Notes: generated by a model not told the origin, from the sequence alone. 64,000 nt of DNA from Nelumbo lutea (GCA_022828595.1 JAKGHH010000005.1:52881655-52945654); one strand, 5' to 3'. Counted from the stretch's first letter, positions 10,949 to 23,282 are shown. Numbers and translations: made by a program.

Positions 10949-11258
10949 ATTGCTCCCCACTCCTCGTGGTAGGGGTCTTAACCTGGCACAGGGAGTTCAC
11001 GACGAGCTTAGGTGGATTTGGCACATAATCTAGGTAATGTGGAGGGGGAGTCGTTGGTCGGACTTGTTTGACCGTTTGGTTCAACCAGAAAGTGACCCAG
11101 ATCACGTACCCGGTATGCGTGGGCATCAAGCCGATTATAGACTCCGCGGACGTCAAAACACGAGCTAAATTGAATTCAACCTCGAGGGGCATGCAACCAG
11201 TTTTCCTAAGAGCCGTCAGATCGTGTTGATCTTGACCGTTGATTCCCAGATATACTGG

Positions 11259-11268
11259 CTATAAATAG
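11259..11268 (+). promoter_or_regulatory. TATA box of the antisense gene (block A copy)
   Basis: CTATAAATAG within GGCTATAAATAGGAG lies about 180 bases upstream of the ATG at 11447. The same GGCTATAAATAGGAG is found in front of the antisense gene of the Tat element at 24120-34765 (minus strand, 33532-33541). Confidence 0.65.
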
Positions 11269-11446
11269 GAGCCAAAGAGCTCATTTTCTTTGCCACAAGT
11301 CAACAATCTTTGTGGTCGCGTTCAAGTCTTCCAGTTTTGTATCAGCCTTTTCTAGGTCCGAGGTCGCCTCCTTTTCTTTGGTCTTCCTTTTGGTGAGTCC
11401 ACCTTCCTTTGCTTTTTCCTTTTGATTCTGTTGTCCTTTCCTTTAA

Positions 11447-12919
11447 TATGTCTAGCCTTAGTTTAGATAGTTTTCTAGATGGGAGTGGCAAGTCCGTTGG
11501 GCCCGAGGTGGGTACCTCGGCTCAGACTGTGGATCCTTGTCCTATAGAGGTGGTCACTTCAGGGCAGGGCATGGTCCTCAGTTCGCCCGAGGAGGACTCA
11601 CCTCGGTGGGAGCAAGAAGCATCTAGTAAATCAGCTTCCACCTCACACCGAGGTCGGCTGCTAGACAACTTCGGCCCGTCGATAATGATGGCAGATAGGC
11701 TCCTAGCCTTAGTAGTCCGATACAAACTCCCTAACAACCTTGTGTATAGCATCCCCTTAGCCAACTTTCCTTGGGATCATGATCACAACGAGATCATGGT
11801 CTTCGAGGAGCAGCTCGTAGCCGGTTTGCGTCTTCCACTTCACCCTTTTATAATCGAGATCATTAAATTCTTTAACATTACCATGGACCAACTACACCCG
11901 AACTCTATCCATAATATTGTAGGGACCATTTCTCTTTTCCATGATTATAATCGTCCCCTTGACCTCGACGTTGTCTCTTCAATCCTTTCCATTAAGAAAA
12001 ACTTGTCCTGCGTTTTGCCCAAACACAGGCAAACTTACTACTTGTCTCCTCGTCCCTGGTACAAACTATTGCACGAGCTCCCTAATAAGGTCCCGGCCTA
12101 GAAGAGGCGTTACTTCATGGTCTGCATCACCGAGGGGTGGCCCTTCCCAACTCACTGGAGGGCAGCCATCAAGAACCCTGGCTTTAAACTGAACCTGAAT
12201 ACAAGGGAGGAGGTCCGATCTTGGGTGAAACTCGGCCTGAAGTTTGAAAACTTCATGACCGAGGAGAAGCTCGTGCAAGTCGGCTTAAGTCCCCTTGGTA
12301 GGTCGCTATTTGCTATACTTTTTCTATTTGTTTTATTTTAGTATTGTATTTGACTTAGCTTATTTTTTATTGTAGCTGCCATGGACGACTTCCTTGCTGA
12401 TGAACTCTTCGGGAGCATGAAGAAGAGGAAGAAGAAGAAGAGAGCCTCCAAAAAGGCTCGTATCTAGACCGAAGCAGCCACAACTGAGACTGCTGTTCCT
12501 GAGCTCGAGCACCCACCAGTTGTCGAGCAGCCTCCCGTAATCAATCTGGTCGAGGAGGACTCAGGCAAAGGCCACCCCACCACGCATACCCGAGGAGGCT
12601 ATGTCTTCAGAGCCCGTCCCAGCGATTGCCACTTCTTCGGGCAGCGATGCTCCAGTTCAGAGCATTTTGACTCCAGTTCAAGCTCAATAGGTGGTTGACC
12701 CGGTGTGAATTTTCCCACATCGATCTCAGCGCCATCACCGCGTCGAGGATCACTAAGGACATGGCCATTGAAGCTACCAAGGATCCGGACACCAAAGCGG
12801 AGAGTGATGACAACCTGTTTGATGACGAGGGAGAGGAGACCAGTGCTGTTGAGGACCATATGAAGATAGATCCTCCTGCTGATATCTTCACTAAGGATGA
12901 AGAGCCCCGAACAGATTGA
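11447..12919 (+). pseudogene. Antisense spliced gene of Tat element, block A copy (decayed)
   Basis: Exon 1 (11447-12297) encodes a protein starting MSSLSLDSFLDGSGKS. Its central region, with LPNNLVYSIP, FEEQLVAGLRLPLHPFI and MDQLHPNSIHNIVGTISLF, resembles the plant domain Pfam calls 'putative gypsy type transposon' (PF04195). One in-frame TAG at 12099 replaces what is probably Trp. Intron 1 is 12298-12375 (GTAGGT...TTGTAG). Exon 2 encodes MDDFLADELFGSMKKRKKKK, then has a TAG, a 1-base insertion and a large deletion that removes intron 2 and most of the coiled-coil exon seen at 41221-41787. The acidic C-terminus is still recognisable to 12919. It is antisense to the element's genomic strand. 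Function is unknown. Confidence 0.75.
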
Positions 12920-12990
12920 AACCTCTTTTCTTGGACCCCGCTTTTGTAATGCTCAATGTTTTGAGCCTCCGAGCTCGGTTAATTCTCTAC

Positions 12991-14900
12991 TTTAGCCTAG
13001 AGTTTTAGGTTCAGATAAATGAATCTTCCAATTATAGTGTTTGAGATAGTGCTTGTATATATTAGTGAAATACCTAGACTAGAAATTTGATGGTGCTTGG
13101 ACTTTCTCTTCTTGACCACATATACTTCTTGAAGTACATGTTGCATTTTTTGAATAGTAAACCAAGGAAAATTTTCAATTAAAATAAAAAGGAGTATGGT
13201 GCCAAATAGGGTCTAGCACCCCATCCGAAAAAAGAAATACATATAACAAAAACAGTTTTCTCATTTTGAAATTCAAAAATCAACCTAAGATGTCAAACCA
13301 CACAATTGCAAGAGTTAAATCCCCTACAACTTTGATTAATCACCTACAACTACAAGAGCTAAAACCCATTGCTAGCCCCATCTTGTCTTTTATACATCTC
13401 CTTCTCCCAGATTTGTCTCATCCCCCATTCTTGTTTTCTGTACCAGGAAATGGACCCATAATCCAATATTGTTCCTCTTTGAACATGGATTTGTAGAAAA
13501 AAGAGGAAAATAGAGCTGGAAATGGAAAAGTTGTTGTGTGATACATGTAAAAAGGATAATGGGATACTGAACCAATATCTCACTTCACAATTCACACTTT
13601 AAAACACCCATCTTTCTCTCTCTCTGCTTGCTTAAGTCTCTTCATACTTGGTTGGAAATGAATTGCTTAGATCGTATACCAGAAATGAAGTATGGAAATT
13701 AATGAGAGTTGGTCCAGCCATTGGATTGTATGGATTGACCACACTTCCTCATTTCTAAGTTAAACCTGTGTTGTGTCTCATGTACAGATAGAGATATAAA
13801 GTTGGTTATGACTCCATGTATATGTATTGATTTTCATGAAGAGATGAGATACAACAATCAACAGTGGACCTAACCCTATTGATCAACAACCTGGCTCTTA
13901 TGAATGGAAGAAAGCTTCATCTACACAAGATTTTAACTCAATTAATCACAAGTTAATTAATAACTTCTCTCTCAAAAGATGAACAAGCTTTGCAAACATT
14001 AATTATTACCATTGACCATATAATAGTCCATCACATCGGCCTCCAATGGGAGACAATCATCCTCTTAGAAAACCCTATTTGCCGTTTTGGTTTGTATCGA
14101 AAAATCGGAAAATGGATCAGTTTCTTTGTTTCTAGTAAGGTCTGCCCAATTCAAATATAATACGTTAATTAATATATAAATTCAAATGGAATCTTAATGA
14201 CCATATAATAGTCAAATCAACTTTAATTACCAATTTTTACATTGAAATCAACTTCAATCGCCAACTTAAATAATCATTCCAGATTGAGAGTCACCATGAA
14301 AGATTTAAATGTTTCCTAGATTCTCGTCTAGTTTACAAACAAATTATTTTATTCATATTTTTCTATTATTTCTAGGTGCTGAACCATGAGTTGACAAATA
14401 TTCTTGTTCAGGGTGGAAATAATTTCCAACCCATTTCAGAAGTAACACCATTATACCTAGTAACTTATTACAAGTTGGGTTTTATTTCTCATTTACTTAT
14501 ATCTTTTAGCATGAAAAGAATGATGCATTTTCGTAACTTTGTGTTTTATGTGTAGAGATGTGAGTCAATAACCCCTCCAATTCATAGTGTAGTGAAAGGT
14601 TATATGGGCTCCTATTCTGAAGAACTTGCCAACTGATGTGTGGCTCAATTGGAATGTTTGCTAGTTCATTTAAATAAAGACTAGGATTTGAATCTGACTA
14701 CATGGATATATAGGAGTGAGCGGAGAGTAGAATTCTTAGGGGATTTTCTCCATGAAAACCACAAAATAGAGCTAAGAAGATGGAGGTGGTTGCATATTAT
14801 ATAATAAAAAAAGGTATATGTAGAAATATACAAATAAGGAGACAAATACTACATGAATTGGTTAATGGTAAATACAAAACTCTCAGTTCCAAATGATAAT
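12991..14900. other. AT-rich intergenic region, no gene seen
   Basis: No ORF with recognisable protein features on either strand. Short open frames around 13266-13595 overlap in three frames and lack codon structure. The left edge is where the truncated Tat-like element ends; the breakpoint has no evident repeat. Confidence 0.6.
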
Positions 14901-14929
14901 GATCCATTTATAAATAACTGGTGGACCTG

Positions 14930-15395
14930 ATCTCCAAGTGGTTGAATCCTTCTTTGGTTTATTTGGAAAATTAGGAATGATAAATGTTTTAATAACAAAT
15001 CCTTCCATATAGATTATTTTGGATAGAGCTTGAAATTATATGTGTGTTTTGAAGAATATCCATGAGAATGAAGCTAATGAAAGTACTAAAGTTTGGAAGT
15101 CTTTGTGTGGATCAATCCCAAACCTGAGACCATAAAAACAAATTTTGATGCCTCTTGCAAAACTGATGGCTGGTTAACTGCGATCAATTTAGTTGAAGCT
15201 TGGGTTGCTTGGGAAGTCATCAATAATGCTATCAATTTCAAGGACTCCCTGATCATTATTAAAAGTGACCCAAAGCTCGTCATTGATTGCCTGAGGAAGA
15301 ACGTAAAGCCCACGCAGAGATTGGAGAGCATCATCAAAAAATTTATTAGTGTACCTCCTCTTCAATTCCAGCATCACCTCCTGGCATATTTAACA
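14930..15395 (+). pseudogene. LINE (L1-type) fragment: RNase H-like 3' end
   Basis: A first piece reads LWFIWKIRNDKCFNNKSF, the W-x-IWK-x-RN signature that precedes the RNase H domain in plant non-LTR retrotransposons. After a break, 15093-15395 encodes WINPKPETIKTNFDAS and, further on, IIIKSDPKLVIDCLRKN and RLESIIKKF, as in RVT_3-type RNase H domains (PF13456). The EN and RT parts are absent and the pieces are in different frames. Confidence 0.65.
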
Positions 15396-15675
15396 TGAAG
15401 TAAATCAAGCGGTAGATTAGCTTATGTGCGATTCTCTATCTTGTGACTCAGTCAATCTAGAATGTCTCCCTTGGAACCTTAGGTTTAATTTGTTTGCTTT
15501 TGTGATTCTTGGGACAGCTACCCCCGCCTGGCATATTTAACATGAAGTAAATCAAGCGGTAGATTAGCTTATGTGCGATTCTCTATCTTGTGACTCGGTC
15601 AATCTAGAATGTTTCCCTTGGAACCTTAGGTTTAATTTGTTTGCTTTTGTGATTCTTGGGACAGTTACCCCCGCC
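15382..15675. repeat. 147-bp tandem duplication, two copies
   Basis: 15382-15528 and 15529-15675 are nearly identical, both starting TGGCATATTTAACATGAAG and ending TACCCCCGCC. They differ at a few positions (for example CAGTCAAT versus CGGTCAAT). The duplication covers the 3' end and tail of the LINE remnant, so it arose after that insertion. Confidence 0.9.
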
Positions 15676-16069
15676 TTGTGTTGTTCTTCCTATTTTTTAA
15701 CAAAAAAAAAAAAGAGAATTGTGTCATGTGCATTCTTATGTCTTGGGGCTTTAGTCTCATCATCGTCATCCGTGGGGGTTTTGGGAAAGGGCTACCTCCA
15801 ATATAAGGTGGCAAATGAATTTGATCTAATTTGGATTTGGGTATGGATCCAAACCTTAATCTTGTGAGCATTCTATGTTTTATTTATTTTTATTTTTTAT
15901 TGCGAAGAACTACAAAATTCTATGTAGGGTAAGGAAGCAAGAAAGAGTAGGCTGATGTGAACAACCTCATTTTAGAATACAACAATAGATTCAATTCACT
16001 TATATATTTTAATGTCTGATTTGATTAAAATATTAGTGAATTTATATATAATTAGAATAAACTTACTAA
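15676..16069. other. Intergenic, no gene seen
   Basis: Contains an A-run near 15700-15715 that may be the LINE tail. Nothing else supported. Confidence 0.5.
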
Positions 16070-16641
16070 TACAGGTGTAAAGTGGGCCATGCCGCCCTTC
16101 TTGATGAAAATTTTGGGCGTCAGCCTAGCACGACCCATGGCCTAGGCCCATGGGCCAAACCTTAGCCTAAGTCGGGTCATAGACCAGGCCAAAGCTATTT
16201 TTTCCTATTTATTTAAAAAAATTAAAAAAAACTTAAAATTTTAATTTTATATGACATTTGATGTATACAATTGCTTATATATACAATAATTCAATAGATT
16301 AGTATAATAAAATTCAAAATAATTGTTTATTTTACTAATATATTATATACTATATATTATTATATAATATATAAATATATATAAATATATAAAATTATGT
16401 ATACATATAAAATATATATAAATAGTATATATGGGCAGTGCTGGGCTGTGCCGACATGTGAGTCTCGGGCGGCACGACCCGCTTGGTCGTGTTGTGCCAT
16501 GCCAACCCGTGGACTTCAAACCCCAGGCCCAACACGGCATGGACCATTATGCCGGGACTGACATGGCCTATGGGCTGTCATGCCATGCCGTGCCGGGCCA
16601 ATCCAAGGTCGTGACGCAGCCCAACCTGATTTATACATCTA
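16070..16641. mobile_element. hAT-like non-autonomous element 1
   Basis: 572 bases flanked by a perfect 8-bp duplication CTTACTAA (16062-16069 and 16642-16649). The ends are TACAGGTGTAAAG and, inverted, TAGATGTATAAATC, an imperfect terminal inverted repeat. Subterminal regions are rich in GGGCC, GCCATG and GCCGGG motifs and the core is nearly pure A/T. Eight-base target duplications and short TIRs are typical of hAT elements. No transposase is encoded. Confidence 0.7.
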
Positions 16642-16649
16642 CTTACTAA

Positions 16650-17731
16650 ACTAAAATTAAAAATACATACTATAAGTTTGAAAATTTAGGTTTATCCAAA
16701 TACCAAATGCCACTTAATTCTAAAAATATTTAATTAAAAACGATATTTTGTATGCATGCATATACAATTAGATTGGATTAGATCCTAGTGGATTAAATCA
16801 AGTAATGTCCAAATCTAGTCTAATTAATTAATAGATAGATCATATTTTCAAACCTAATTATGACTAAATGGATAATTAGATCTAATTAACTTAAGTGAAT
16901 TAGATTGAAATTGGGATTGGACTAAGCTAATTACATTTGTAGTCCTACCATTGTGTAACCCATTTGGTAAGCAAAAAAAAAAAAGAAAAAAAAGGTCATG
17001 TAATCGGCTCGGATGCGATGAGGCCTATACTCTTAATCATTCTTCTTTGTTTCAAGTTTATACATTGCGCTAATTATTGAATATCAAATTATGTAGGGGG
17101 TATTGGATTTGTTGACTTTTGTCATAGCCCAACCTAAATTAATGTTCATCTAATGGGCCTAATATAGGAGCTCATGTACAATCTTATGACCCCTCAATAA
17201 AACACAAAGACTGGGTTCAATATTCAAACATTGTTTTTGTTTTCACTCACGGGGAGATGTTCCCAATGGAAGACCACAAGGTTGTGTGGACGGTGTGAGG
17301 ACCGAATCTAGATTCACAAAATTCAAACACGCTTGTAGTTGCACTTAAATCAAGGCATCACATCAATGGAACTTTGATTCCAAGTGCTGGAGTGTTCGCA
17401 TTTCGTAGTAGGGTGTCACATGTGAAACAGTTGTAGCAAAATTTTCTCATATTATGGAAAAAATGGTGGTCTACATATATAAAAACAAACAACCAATAGC
17501 TTCAATGTGCACAACCTCCAATCATAAAATTCCATTGTTGAGCATCAATCAATAAAACAAGTTCATTATACATTGATAATCCAACTTATACAAAAACTCG
17601 TCAATTTATGCATGAAGACTACAACTCAAATCATGGTAGTATGAAGCAAATGCATCACCACAACTTATTACAAATAACAATTACAAAATATAACGACCAA
17701 AGGGTTATTTGTATGGAATGAATACATTCAC
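16650..17731. other. 3' flank of GRP copy 2 and intergenic DNA
   Basis: No coding signal. The first few hundred bases left of 17731 should hold the 3' UTR and poly(A) site of the GRP gene (minus strand), but I cannot pick a cleavage site with confidence. Confidence 0.5.
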
Positions 17732-20700
17732 TTATGGGTTTAGGCCACTTCCACCACCATAACCAGACCCATATCCTGAGCCACCACCATAGCCAGAGCC
17801 ACTACCAAAACCAGCACCACCACTTCCAGCTCCACCTCCACCTCCTCCACCACTTCCATATCCACTACCACTCCCAGAACCGTAACCTGAGCCAGAACCA
17901 CTTCCGCTCCCAAACCCATATCCTGAGCCTCCACCACCTCCACCTCCACTTCCATAGCCACCACCAACTACTACCCCAGACTCAGAGCTAGAGCCGCTAC
18001 CACTCCCTGAGCTATAACTAGAACCACTTCCATAGCTACGTCCACCAATAAATCCTCCAGTACCATACCCATTACCACTCCCAGAACCATAACCACTTCC
18101 ACTACCAGATCCATATCCAGAGCCTCCACCACCTCCACCTCCACTTCCATAACCACCACCACCACCAATTACTCCAGAACCATAGCTAGAGCTACTACCA
18201 CTCCCAAACCCATAACCAGAACCACTACCAAATCCAGATCCATATCCAAAGCCAACTCCACCTCCCCCACCACTTCCATAGCCATGTCCACCAATGAACC
18301 CTCCATAACTATACCCACCATCACTCCCAAAAGCATAACCATAGCCATCACCACTTCCACTACCAAATCCGTATCCTACACCGTCACCACCTCCAACTCC
18401 ACTTCCATAACCACTACCAAATCCAGAGCCACTACCACTACCTGAACCTTGGCCAGAACCACTACCACTTCCACTTCCATAGCCACCACCAATAGCTACT
18501 CCAGATCCTTGCCCAGAACTACTACCACTCCTTGAACCATATCCAGAACCACTACCAGATCCAAACCCAGATCCTGAGCCACTTCCACTTCCATAGCCAC
18601 TACCACTTCCTGAACCACTACCAGATCCATACCCAGATCCGGAGCCACGTCCACTTCCATAGCCACCACTAGAGCCGCTACCACTTCCTGGTCCATGGCC
18701 GGAACCACTACCAGATCCAGAGCTACTTCCACTTCCACTTCCATAACCACCACCAGAGTTGCTACCACTCCCTGAACCATGGCCGGAACCACTACCAAAT
18801 CCGGAGCCACTTCCACTTCCATATCCACTACCAGAACTGCTACACTCCCTGAACCATGGCCGGAACCGCTACCAGATCCATATCCAGATCCGGAGCCACT
18901 TCCACTTCCATGTCCACTACCAGAACCGCTACCACTCCCTGAACCATGGCCAGAACCACCACCAGATCCATATCCAGATCCGGAGCCACTTCCACCTCCA
19001 TTTCCATAACCACCACCTACACCTACTCCAGAGCCACTACCACTCCCTGAACCATGGCCAGAACCGTTACCAGATCCAGAGCCGCTACCACTCCCTGAAC
19101 CATGGCCTGAACCACTACCAGATCCAAAGCCACTTCCATAGCCATTACCAGAGCCGCTACCACTTCCTGAACCATGGCTGGAACCACCACCAGATCCATA
19201 TCCAGATCCGGAGCCACTTCCACCTCCATTTCCATAACCACCACCTACACCTACTCCAGAGCCACTACCACTCCCTAAACCATTACCTGATCCATATCCA
19301 GATCCAGAGCCGCTACCGCTCCCTGAACCATGGCCCGTACCACTACCAGATCCAGAGCCACTTCCACTTCCACTTCCATAGCCACTACCAGAGCCGCTAC
19401 CACTTCCTGAACCATGACCAGAACCATTATCAGATCCGGAGCCACTTCCATAACCACCACCTACACCTACTCCAGAGCCACTACCACTCCCTGAACCATG
19501 ACCGGAGCCGCTACCAGATCCGGAGCCACTTCCACTTCCACTTCCATATCCACTGCCAGAACCGCTACCACTCCCTGAACCATGGCCGGAACCGCCACCA
19601 GATCCATATCCAGATCCGGAGCCACGTCCACTTCCACTTCCATAGCCACCACCATATCCACTACCACTCCCTGAACCAGAGCCACTTCCACTTCCACTTC
19701 CATAACCACCACCTACACCTACTCCAGAGCCACTACCACTCCCTGAACCATGGCGGAACCATTACCAGATCCGGAGCCACGCCCACTTCCACTTCCATAG
19801 CCACCACCATATCCACTACCACTCCCTGAACCATGGCCAGAACCGCTACCAGATCCCAAGCCACTACTAGATCCACTACCACTTCCTGTACCATGGCCAG
19901 AACCACTACCAGATCCATATCCAGATCCAGAGCCACTTCCACTTCCATGACCACTACCCACACCTACTCCATAGCCACTACCACTCCCTGAACCTTGATT
20001 GGATCCGCTACCAGATCCATATCCAGACCCTGATCCACTTCCACTTCCATAGCCACCACCTGAGTTGCTACTGCTCCCTGAACCATGGCCGGAACCATTA
20101 CCGGATCCTTGTCCAGATCCAGAGCCACTTCCATTTCCAGAACCGCCACCAGATGCGCTACCACTCCCTGTACCATGGCCAGAACCGTTACCAGATCCAG
20201 AGCCACTTCCATAACCACCACCCGCACCTCCTCCAGAGCCACTACCACTCCCTGAACCATGGCCGGAACCATTACCGGATCCTTGTCCAGATCCAGAGCC
20301 ACTTCCATTTGCAGAACCGCCACCAGATGCGCTACCACTCCCTGTACCATGGCCAGAACCGCTACCAGATCCAGAGCCACTTCCATAACCACCACCCGCA
20401 CCTCCTCCAGAGCCACTACCACTCCCAGAACCATGACCAGAACCACTTCCACTTCCATAACCCCCACCCGCACCTACTCCAGAGCCACTACCACTCCCTG
20501 ACCCATGACCAGAACCACTTCCACTTCCATAACCACCACCTACAGCTACTCCAGAGCCATTTCCAGTCCCTGAACCATGACCTGAACCACTTCCAGATCC
20601 TGAGCCACTTCCACCTCCACTTCCATTACCACCACCTATAGTAACTCCAGATCCATGTCCTGCGCCATTACCACTTCCTGAACCCTGGCCAGAGCCAGTA

Positions 20701-21460
20701 CCAGATCCGGAGCCACTTCCATAACCCCCACCCACTACCACTCCAGATCCATGTCCATAGCCACTACCACTCCCAAAACCATGGCCAAAACCACTACCGG
20801 ATCCAAAGCCACTTCCACCTCCACTAGCCCCACTTCCACTTCCCCCTGTAGCTACTCCTGATCCATAGCCAGAGCCACTACCACTCCCTGAACCATAGCT
20901 AGATCCACTGTTAGATCCGGATCCATATCCGAAACCACCTCCACCTCCACCTCCCCCACCACTCCCATATCCATGTCCACTTGTAGCTCCTCCAACCCCA
21001 TATCCACTACCACTCCCAGAACCAAAGCCAGATCCATAACCACTACCACTCCCAGATCCGTATCCTAAGCCACCACCTCCACCGCCTCCACTTCCATAAC
21101 CAACACCTACACCTTTACCAAATCCATAGCCAGATCCACCACCACTCCCAAAACCAGAACCAGAACCACTCCCAGATCCGGATCCATATCCGGAACCACC
21201 TCCACCTCCACCACCCCCACCCCACCCCCACCACTTCCATATCCTCCCCCTTGTGACCCACCATAACCAGATCCAACTCCTGAACCATATCCAGAGCCAT
21301 AGCCTGAACCATAGCCCGACCCACCCCCACCTCCACTTCCACCTCCACCCCCACCCCCGCCTCCTTCCCCTAACTTATTGTAAAACACAACTCTTGCATA
21401 AGAGAGCTCGGAAACAAGTAAGAATAAGAATGCAACGGCTACCACTCTAGATGTAGCCAT
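17732..21460 (-). pseudogene. Full-length glycine-rich cell-wall protein gene, copy 2, with three 1-base deletions
   Basis: The start ATG is at 21460-21458 and the stop TAA at 17734-17732, after a C-terminus ending GSGYGGGSGLNP. The span of 3729 bases is an exact multiple of three, yet the Gly/Ser frame switches three times: in the C-rich tract at 21220-21223 (one C fewer than copy 1), at about 19754 (TGGCGG where neighbouring repeats have TGGCCGG), and at about 18842 (TACACT where repeats have TACCACT). The net effect is three lost bases, so the stop is again in the start frame. With the bases present the product would be about 1240 residues: signal peptide, then a GSGSGSGYGSGSGSGHG-type array in degenerate units of roughly 20 residues. 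Either this is a recent pseudogene or these are sequence errors; the second is quite possible in such repeats. No intron is evident. Confidence 0.75.
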
Positions 21461-22683
21461 ATAGTATTTAGATAGAAAGGAACTTCGTTAACCGAATGAA
21501 ATGCAATGTAGTAAGACTTGCGATGCATGAAGCGTTTGTAATGATCTGGGTATTTATAGTGAATGCACTTCAAAGGGAATATCTCAAGAGCATCCAACTC
21601 TACCACGTGAGCTGGGGAAAATTTTCTATCCCTAAGTTATTGTTGCCTATAGGGTCAATAAAACTCTAGAATAAAGATCATGTGAACAAAGTCAAATTTA
21701 TTTGTCAATTACCACCAGAATCGCCACTTCCCCCGTTAGTCCCTTGTACTCATCTAGGCCTCTCACGGAGATTTGGATTCATCTAGCAACCATATAAAAA
21801 TAAAAAATGGAGTCCCGATCGAGGATCTGAGTTACTCATCGATGAATAGAATGTGTTAAGCTACGTTACTTTAATTTCAATTTGCAAGTTCACAGAGCAT
21901 GTTTATTGTTTAATGGTAGTCGATCATCTTCTCAGGGAATAGAATGCCAACGGTTTTGTCTCCTCTACGTCTCAGTCTCTACACTGATTGTAACTTGGTG
22001 GTGCAGCGATGCTCGTCACCATGCACGTAGCTTAAGTTTTGTTGCGTTGGCTTCCTTGTTTGGCACTCCAAAAGCCGAATGACACTTCTCCCAATTCGGT
22101 CATTTGGCTTCTGCGCGTTTCTTGCTATGGTAGGCTGCTTCCACATTGATCATTGACGCTAACCTCTTCTCCCATTCAAATCATGCACTGAATGGGTGTT
22201 TTAAGTTGTAGCTATAAATTCATAAAATATAAGCTATAATGTCGTTGCATGGAAAGCTTGTGAACGAAGAGTTTGAGCTAGGAGTTTAGAACTCAAATCT
22301 CAACTTGAGAGTTTTTCTATATTCGATCGATGGATTGAATTCTAATCAATCTCAATTATATAGGGTAATTGACCAGATATGAACTTATCTGTACACAATT
22401 TTATAATCACGCGCGCGCGGGTTTATGATGCAGAACTCTAGTAAATGATTTCATATTTGTGAGCAGCGGTGGCATTACTTCATAAGGGGAAGTCTAACTT
22501 GACAAGAGAAATCCTTTAAGCTTGTTGCATGTGTATTTAAGTAGCCTAATAGGAGTCTAGGGATGGATGATTGTTGAAGTTTGAAAAATAACTGAGACAT
22601 TAGGACTCTAATAAATATTTTCATTTTTGTGAGCAGCGGTGGCATTGCTTCAGAAGGGGAAGTCTAACTTGACAGGAAATTAT
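19898..22683. repeat. Segmental duplication, copy 2 (pairs with 1-2789)
   Basis: Carries the 5' part of the GRP gene, its promoter and the same upstream DNA as 1-2789, nearly identical over about 2.78 kb. The right edge reads GACAGGAAATTATAGTCCC; the corresponding place in copy 1 is the left flank of element 1. The region 21610-22683 shows no gene. Confidence 0.9.
21551..21609 (-). promoter_or_regulatory. Core promoter of GRP copy 2: TATA box and G-box
   Basis: CTATAAATA at 21559-21551 (minus strand) and CACGTG at 21604-21609, about 90 and 145 bases upstream of the ATG, identical in sequence and spacing to copy 1. Confidence 0.65.
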
Positions 22684-23274
22684 AGTCCCTTAAGTCGACT
22701 AATTGGAACTAACTAAGATGGTTGAAGTTTGAAAAAGAATTCAGACATTTAAAATCATATATCTGATGATAGTAATTAATTACAAGCATTTCACAATTGT
22801 ACATAATGGTGAAAAAAATTCAAAAATTTCTTTTAATTGTTATATCCTATAAACAAGATATTCTCTTATGGAAGTATCCTTGCTTCTTTTTTTTTTTTTT
22901 TTAACTTAACTATATGTCCTCCTTTAATTTCATCCATAGAACCATTTGTTCTGTACAAACATTGAAATGCAGGAAGACACAAGAAGAGGGAGGCAATCTG
23001 GGTTGGGATAAGTGGAAAATTTAGAGTTAAATAGAGAGAAGAATGGAACTCACAATGTGAAGAGGATTTATAATCTTTCTGAAGTTAAAGGAATTGGCGA
23101 CTTGAAATCTTTCATGGCCGGGGAAGTCAATTAATTTGCTAATTCTATATATTTTATCAATAGTTAATTGTGATCATTGTTCAGCAAAAACCTTCCTCAG
23201 TCTTGTGTAGTGAGGGATTAAGGTACCCACCCCCTTCCTTTGCTATATGTAACAAAACCAAAATGTAGTGACAA
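22684..23274. other. Intergenic, no gene seen
   Basis: AT-rich, with a T-run near 22885-22902. No coding or RNA gene signal. Confidence 0.5.
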
Positions 23275-23282
23275 ATCCAAAG

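Larger units (their letters stand above)
10336..12990 (-). mobile_element. Truncated Tat-like element: 3' LTR plus antisense gene only
   Basis: The left flank AGATT (10331-10335) and the LTR match the left end of the complete element at 38966-48737, so this is the duplicated copy of the same insertion. It keeps one LTR, the PPT-side spacer and the plus-strand spliced gene. It stops near 12990, where the complete element continues into integrase. All of gag-pol and the other LTR are absent. Confidence 0.8.

Noticed and set aside
11409..11446. Earlier ATG for the block A antisense gene
   Set aside because: The extra residues are not found in elements 2 or 3; MSSLSLDS at 11447 aligns with MSCLSLDS of element 3.
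12599..12919. Overlapping frames on both strands at the end of the block A antisense gene
   Set aside because: Only the plus-strand frame matches exon 3 of the paralogue; the others are shadows.
18759..19829. 356-codon plus-strand frame rich in His, Asn, Leu, Ser across the GRP array
   Set aside because: It is the antisense of the Gly/Ser coding repeat; such codons contain few stops in any frame. No domain, and it follows the repeat exactly.
18000..21360. Regular repeat spacing suggestive of a CRISPR array
   Set aside because: Units are codon-periodic, degenerate and lack unique spacers; the DNA is plant nuclear.
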